From an uncultured Spirochaetaceae bacterium (GTDB lineage Bacteria; Spirochaetota; Spirochaetia; Treponematales; Treponemataceae), in assembly GCA_902792795.1 (NCBI GenBank), contig CADBBB010000002.1:47326-111325 (forward strand): a DNA stretch of 64,000 nucleotides. Direction: 5' to 3'. A program made the translations under genes and the position numbers. The notes beneath the pieces are model-generated. The model had not been told where the DNA came from and did not search any database. It saw nothing but the letters and a program-made list of their open reading frames with translations. The stretch's first letter is position 1. Every line of letters starts with the position of its first letter. Of the stretch, positions 60,525 through 64,000 are shown in pieces.

Positions 60525-62081
60525 ATGGCAAAGGCAAAGAAACTCAATTGGTACAACAAGCTTTCATTTAAATTTTCCGCGTTGTTTTTTGTGTTCACTC
60601 TGACAATTATCATCATAAGCGGCTTTGTGATTTTTTTGGTGCAAAGAAAGTCGTTTGAGGAACAAAGCATTGTTTCTATGAAACATATCGGAACCATGCT
60701 TCGCGACCAAATTGCCGACGACGGCGAAACCTTTTGGGAATACCAAAACTACATTTTGGAAAACAGCAAAAAGATACACATTCCCTATGACTTTGACGCC
60801 GAATTTGTCGATCGTAAAAAAGAGGAATTTGACACGGCCTTTGCCGCCGCTTATCCGGGAAAAGTTTTTAGGCATGACGTAAAATTCCCCGAACTTGGCG
60901 AAAAGATGAAAAAACTTTTCTGCACATACTACCACGCCAAGTGGTTCTTGTACTTTGAAAAAATGCGCGAATGGTACGACGCGCCCTACATTTACTACGT
61001 TCTTCCAAAAGAAAACAAGAGCAACGTCATTTACATTTTTGACACCGAGCGCACATACGAGGGCGACGAAAACTACAACCGTTTGCACTTGTGCGACAAC
61101 TTCGCGGAAGACTACGACGAGATGCCATTTTTGTTCGACACTTGGGAAGCAGGACAAATGCTTGACGGCATGGACGCTTTTGACAACGAGTACGGTCGCA
61201 CGTATTCCTACTACATTCCCCTTTACATAGGCGACGTAAAAACCGGCTTGGTTTGCATCGACATGGACATCAATTACGTCGACAGCAACATCATGCGCAA
61301 TGTCTTTGAGCTTGCGGGCGTAAGCTCCTTGGTCATGGTCATCGGAATTTTGTTCCTCTCTGTTTTCATCAACAGCAAGTATGTGCGAAAGCTCAGCCGC
61401 CTCAGCAGCATCGTCGGAACTTACAGTGAATACAAGGACGCGGAGATCGCGCAGTCAATCACAAGCAAAAAAATCGGCAATGACGAAATCGGAATGTTGG
61501 AAAACCAAATCGCCAACATGATGACGGAACTTGACGATTACATGCGCAATTTGCGTAAAAAAGAAAAGGAGCTTGTCGAGTCGATCGAAGAGTCCATCCA
61601 CGACGCGCTCACAGGCATACGAAACAAAAAGGCTTACGACATGGAAGTTAAGAAAGTTACGGACGCGATCGCCGCCGGAAACTTTAACTACGGCATCGCG
61701 ATGATAGACATGAACTTCCTAAAAATGATAAACGACAACTACGGCCACGAATGCGGAAACTACGCCATTAAAAAACTCTGCCGCCTTATTTGTTTGACGT
61801 TTGAGCATTCGCCGGTTTTCCGCGTTGGCGGCGACGAGTTTGTCGTTCTTTTGCAAAACTATGACTTTGAGCATATAGTCCAAGTGGAATATAAGTTCAA
61901 CGAGGCTTTGGCGCGCCTTAACTTTGACACTGACCTTAAAGATTGGGAGCGCGTGTCGGCGGCCATTGGTTGCGCGGTGTACGACCCCAAGACAGACAAT
62001 TCCATTCAAGATACTTTTGAGCGCGCCGACAAGGCGATGTACGAAAGAAAGAAAGCGATGAAGGCTCTTAGAAAGAACTAA
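60525..62081 (+). CDS. Membrane-bound GGDEF diguanylate cyclase
   Basis: A 518-residue sensor cyclase making c-di-GMP. Spans lie at about 16-38 and 262-284. The 220-residue loop between them is the periplasmic sensor; it is Tyr- and Trp-rich. A HAMP-like linker follows, then a GGDEF domain with DALTGIRNKKAYD and RVGGDEFVVLLQ (about 440-450), so the active site is intact. No RxxD inhibitory site is evident before it. AAGGAG is the ribosome site. It is convergent with a paralogue that is interrupted by a stop codon. Confidence 0.93.
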   Translation: MAKAKKLNWYNKLSFKFSALFFVFTLTIIIISGFVIFLVQRKSFEEQSIVSMKHIGTMLRDQIADDGETFWEYQNYILENSKKIHIPYDFDAEFVDRKKEEFDTAFAAAYPGKVFRHDVKFPELGEKMKKLFCTYYHAKWFLYFEKMREWYDAPYIYYVLPKENKSNVIYIFDTERTYEGDENYNRLHLCDNFAEDYDEMPFLFDTWEAGQMLDGMDAFDNEYGRTYSYYIPLYIGDVKTGLVCIDMDINYVDSNIMRNVFELAGVSSLVMVIGILFLSVFINSKYVRKLSRLSSIVGTYSEYKDAEIAQSITSKKIGNDEIGMLENQIANMMTELDDYMRNLRKKEKELVESIEESIHDALTGIRNKKAYDMEVKKVTDAIAAGNFNYGIAMIDMNFLKMINDNYGHECGNYAIKKLCRLICLTFEHSPVFRVGGDEFVVLLQNYDFEHIVQVEYKFNEALARLNFDTDLKDWERVSAAIGCAVYDPKTDNSIQDTFERADKAMYERKKAMKALRKN

Positions 62082-63670
62082 TCTTCCCTAATGCCTTTCA
62101 TTTGTTTTTTGCGCAAATACATTTTTTGGTCGGCGCGGCGGAACACGTCTTCAACATTCGTGTCTTTTGAAATGTCAAAAAGCGCGATGCCTATGGCGGC
62201 GGATATTTGTTCCCAAGGCTTTAAAAGTTTTTCATTGGAAATGCTTTCTATTTGATAGTTGAATTCATTGGCAAGCGCGTCCGCGTTTTTGTAGTCTTCA
62301 TTTTTTAAGATGGTTACAAATTCGTCGCCGCCAATTCTAAAGACCGGCGAATGTTTGAATACATGGCAAATTACATAGCATAATTTTTTGATGGCGATGT
62401 TTCCTTTTTCGTGGCCGTAAGTGTCGTTCATGCGCTTTAAGAAATTCAAGTCAATCATGGCCTATCCAAAATCAGTTTGGCCGTTGGCAATGTCGGAGTC
62501 AAGGCGGCGAGCCTCGCTGTCATAAGCGGTCTTGTTGCGAACGCCGGTCAACGTGTCTTTGTTTGCCAGCGCGTTCATGGCGTCGGCCAAAAGTTTTGTG
62601 TCCTTGAGCTCCTTCTTTGTCGAGAGCAAGTTGTTCATGTAATTTTTAAGTTCCAAAATCAAGTCGGCGAATTGTATAGAAAGCGACGTTATTTCATTTC
62701 TGCCTTTGACAGTTTCTTTGATTTTTAGCGCGATTGCGGAGTCTTTTTGATCCATGTATTCCCGCATTTGCGATTCAAGGATTACGATTTTTTGTATGTA
62801 AAGCTTGTTCACGATAAACATCATGATCGCGATGCAAAGAATAAGGCCCAGCGCGATGGCTCCCGAAATTTTTAGCGAAGTCAAAAGAATCACTTTGTTC
62901 ACCGACGCCACTTCTATTTCAGTTCCGATGAGGCCAAGTTTTTTTCCATTTATGATTAGCGGCGTGTAGTAGGCGTAAGTGTGGCCCCATTCGTTGTCCC
63001 AAATTTCAAAATCGTTTTGGCGCTCGCCGGTAAACCAAGAGCGCCATTGAACTTTGTATTTTTCTGGCGGGTCGTAGTATTCGTCGCCAAGATAAAGGTA
63101 GTCGCCTTTTTTCGCCTTTTGGCCAGCCGCGTCTTTTGGCGTGCGCTCTCCGTCTATCATGTACACCATATGGTAGATGTCTTCTTTGGGAACGAGGTAA
63201 TAAGTGTACGGAAGGTTGAACGTCTTGCGAGCGTTTTCAAATGTCAAAATCCAGTATTCGTGAATGTAAACAAAGTAGGCCATTTTGGCTTCGTTCGAAA
63301 AAGAGTCAAAGTCAAATTTTTTTCCGTCGTTGTCCAAACGCGGCGGCTGTTGCGCCAAAAGGCTTTCGTATTTTCTTTGCGCCGTAATGTATTCGTTAAA
63401 GTCGTAGGGGATGTTTGCCTCGGCAAAATGTTTCATGTAATAATCTTGGTAGGTGGAAAAATCTTCGCCTGACTCTTGGATGAGGCGCTCAAGATAGTCT
63501 CCGATGCTGCGGATATCGTCAACCTTTTGCGCCTTGTATTCCTTCATTTGAACTGCGTATATTGTGACGGCGCTAAGGACAAGGGTGATGAGAGTGAAGA
63601 TTCCAAAAATAAACGCGAATTTAAACAAAATTCCGTCGGTCTTTGAGCGCTTTGTTCTTGCGGTTTCCAT
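62078..63670 (-). pseudogene. GGDEF diguanylate cyclase interrupted by an in-frame TAG
   Basis: One reading frame of 531 codons encoding a paralogue of the cyclase at 60525, with the same two spans and periplasmic sensor. It is broken only by TAG at 62464-62462. Upstream it ends DIANGQTDFG; downstream it resumes AMIDLNFLKRMNDTYGHEKG in the same frame, and the intact paralogue reads NYGIAMIDMNFLKM there, so the TAG replaces exactly one residue (Ile). RIGGDEFVTILK is intact after the stop. The sensor half (402 aa) could be made alone; an internal ATG at 62458 could restart the GGDEF half. Nonsense mutation, suppression or sequence error are all possible. Confidence 0.85.
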
Positions 63671-63678
63671 AGCCTATA

Positions 63679-63708
63679 ATTATATCATAGTATTGCCGAT
63701 AAATTCAA
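63679..63708 (-). promoter_or_regulatory. Promoter of the interrupted cyclase gene, leaderless type
   Basis: Minus strand: TTGAAT (63708-63703), 18 bp, TATAAT (63684-63679), then eight bases to the ATG at 63670. Confidence 0.6.
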
Positions 63709-63720
63709 CAGAGGAATTTT

Positions 63721-64000
63721 ATGAAGGGACGATTTTTGTTTGCCGCGCTTTTTGGACTTTGCAATTTTTATTGCGGAATTCTTTTTGCCGCCGAGACGCA
63801 GTTTGTTTACTCCGGGAGCCAAAATTATTCTTTGGTGGAACGGACGGACTTGCGCCGTTATGACAACGGAAAGTACGTAGGCCTTATGAGCCGCGAGGCG
63901 CGTTCTTTTATTGTCTGCGAGAACGGCGTTTACGACGGAGATTTTTTTGTAAGCCAGGACACCGTTCGCAACCAAAAAATTGTCGTAAACGGAATTCACG
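63721..64000 (+). CDS. Secreted protein of unknown function (3'-truncated by window edge)
   Basis: A frame open from the ATG at 63721 to the last base, 93 codons seen. AGAGGA sits six bases before the ATG. The first 23 residues (FLFAALFGLCNFYCGILFAA) form a signal peptide, probably cleaved after FAA-E. The visible mature part is rich in short beta strands (YSLVERTDLRRYDNGKYVGL). No family is recognised. It is divergent from the interrupted cyclase gene. Confidence 0.7.
   Translation, partial: MKGRFLFAALFGLCNFYCGILFAAETQFVYSGSQNYSLVERTDLRRYDNGKYVGLMSREARSFIVCENGVYDGDFFVSQDTVRNQKIVVNGIH

Overview
The window looks like a chromosomal segment of a host-associated or rumen-type treponeme (Spirochaetota). 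This is inferred from gene content: a 461-aa trypanosome-like phosphofructokinase beside a second phosphofructokinase, many LxxC lipoproteins, small candidate outer-membrane barrels ending in Phe, four-cysteine adenylate kinase, and a TrpXYZ-type ABC importer. Core genes are near 50% GC by eye. Three stretches are clearly AT-rich and read as acquired DNA: 1-7393, about 19360-24740, and 31975-33340.

Region by region. (1) 1-7393 is a tightly packed defence operon: a type III restriction subunit (5' end outside the window), a RhuM protein, an AbiJ-N4/STM4504-CBY_0614-type protein, the type III methyltransferase, and an unrecognised two-span membrane protein. (2) 7508-19356 is core metabolism: thyX, hisB, hisG, a D-Ala-D-Ala dipeptidase, a flavoprotein, a large surface lipoprotein with calcium-type repeats, glutathione peroxidase, an FMN hydroxyacid oxidase, phosphofructokinase, and an acyl-CoA synthetase with a histone H1-like tail. 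(3) 19576-24638 is a second defence island: a FokI-like type IIS restriction-modification pair (fused double adenine methyltransferase plus FokI homologue) followed by a two-gene cassette that resembles RexA/RexB in layout and possibly in sequence. (4) 24851-31802 holds miaB, folD, two envelope proteins and a RarA fusion. (5) An AT-rich AAA ATPase gene (31975-33213) precedes adk, gdhA, a second phosphofructokinase, a lipoprotein, an rRNA methyltransferase, a TetR regulator and a second acyl-CoA synthetase. (6) 42459-52938 carries a GerMN protein, tRNA-Ala, envelope proteins, proA, a second member of the lipoprotein family next to an XRE regulator, a DinJ/YoeB-type toxin-antitoxin pair, hsp20 and a methyltransferase. 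(7) 53078-64000 carries the TrpXYZ-like importer, an RlpA/SPOR protein, an EamA transporter, an AGCS symporter, a fructosamine kinase, and two convergent GGDEF paralogues, one interrupted by an in-frame TAG.

Two themes run across the window. First, about ten genes have a sigma70-like promoter whose -10 box ends only 5-9 nt before the start codon, which predicts leaderless or nearly leaderless mRNAs. Second, the gaps hold nested inverted repeats, some folding as three-way junctions and one present in two copies with compensatory base changes.

The strongest candidates for something undescribed are the Rex-like cassette behind the FokI-like system, the composite type III operon with its unknown membrane protein, and the structured intergenic elements. 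All calls come from reading the sequence and remembered family features; no database search was run.
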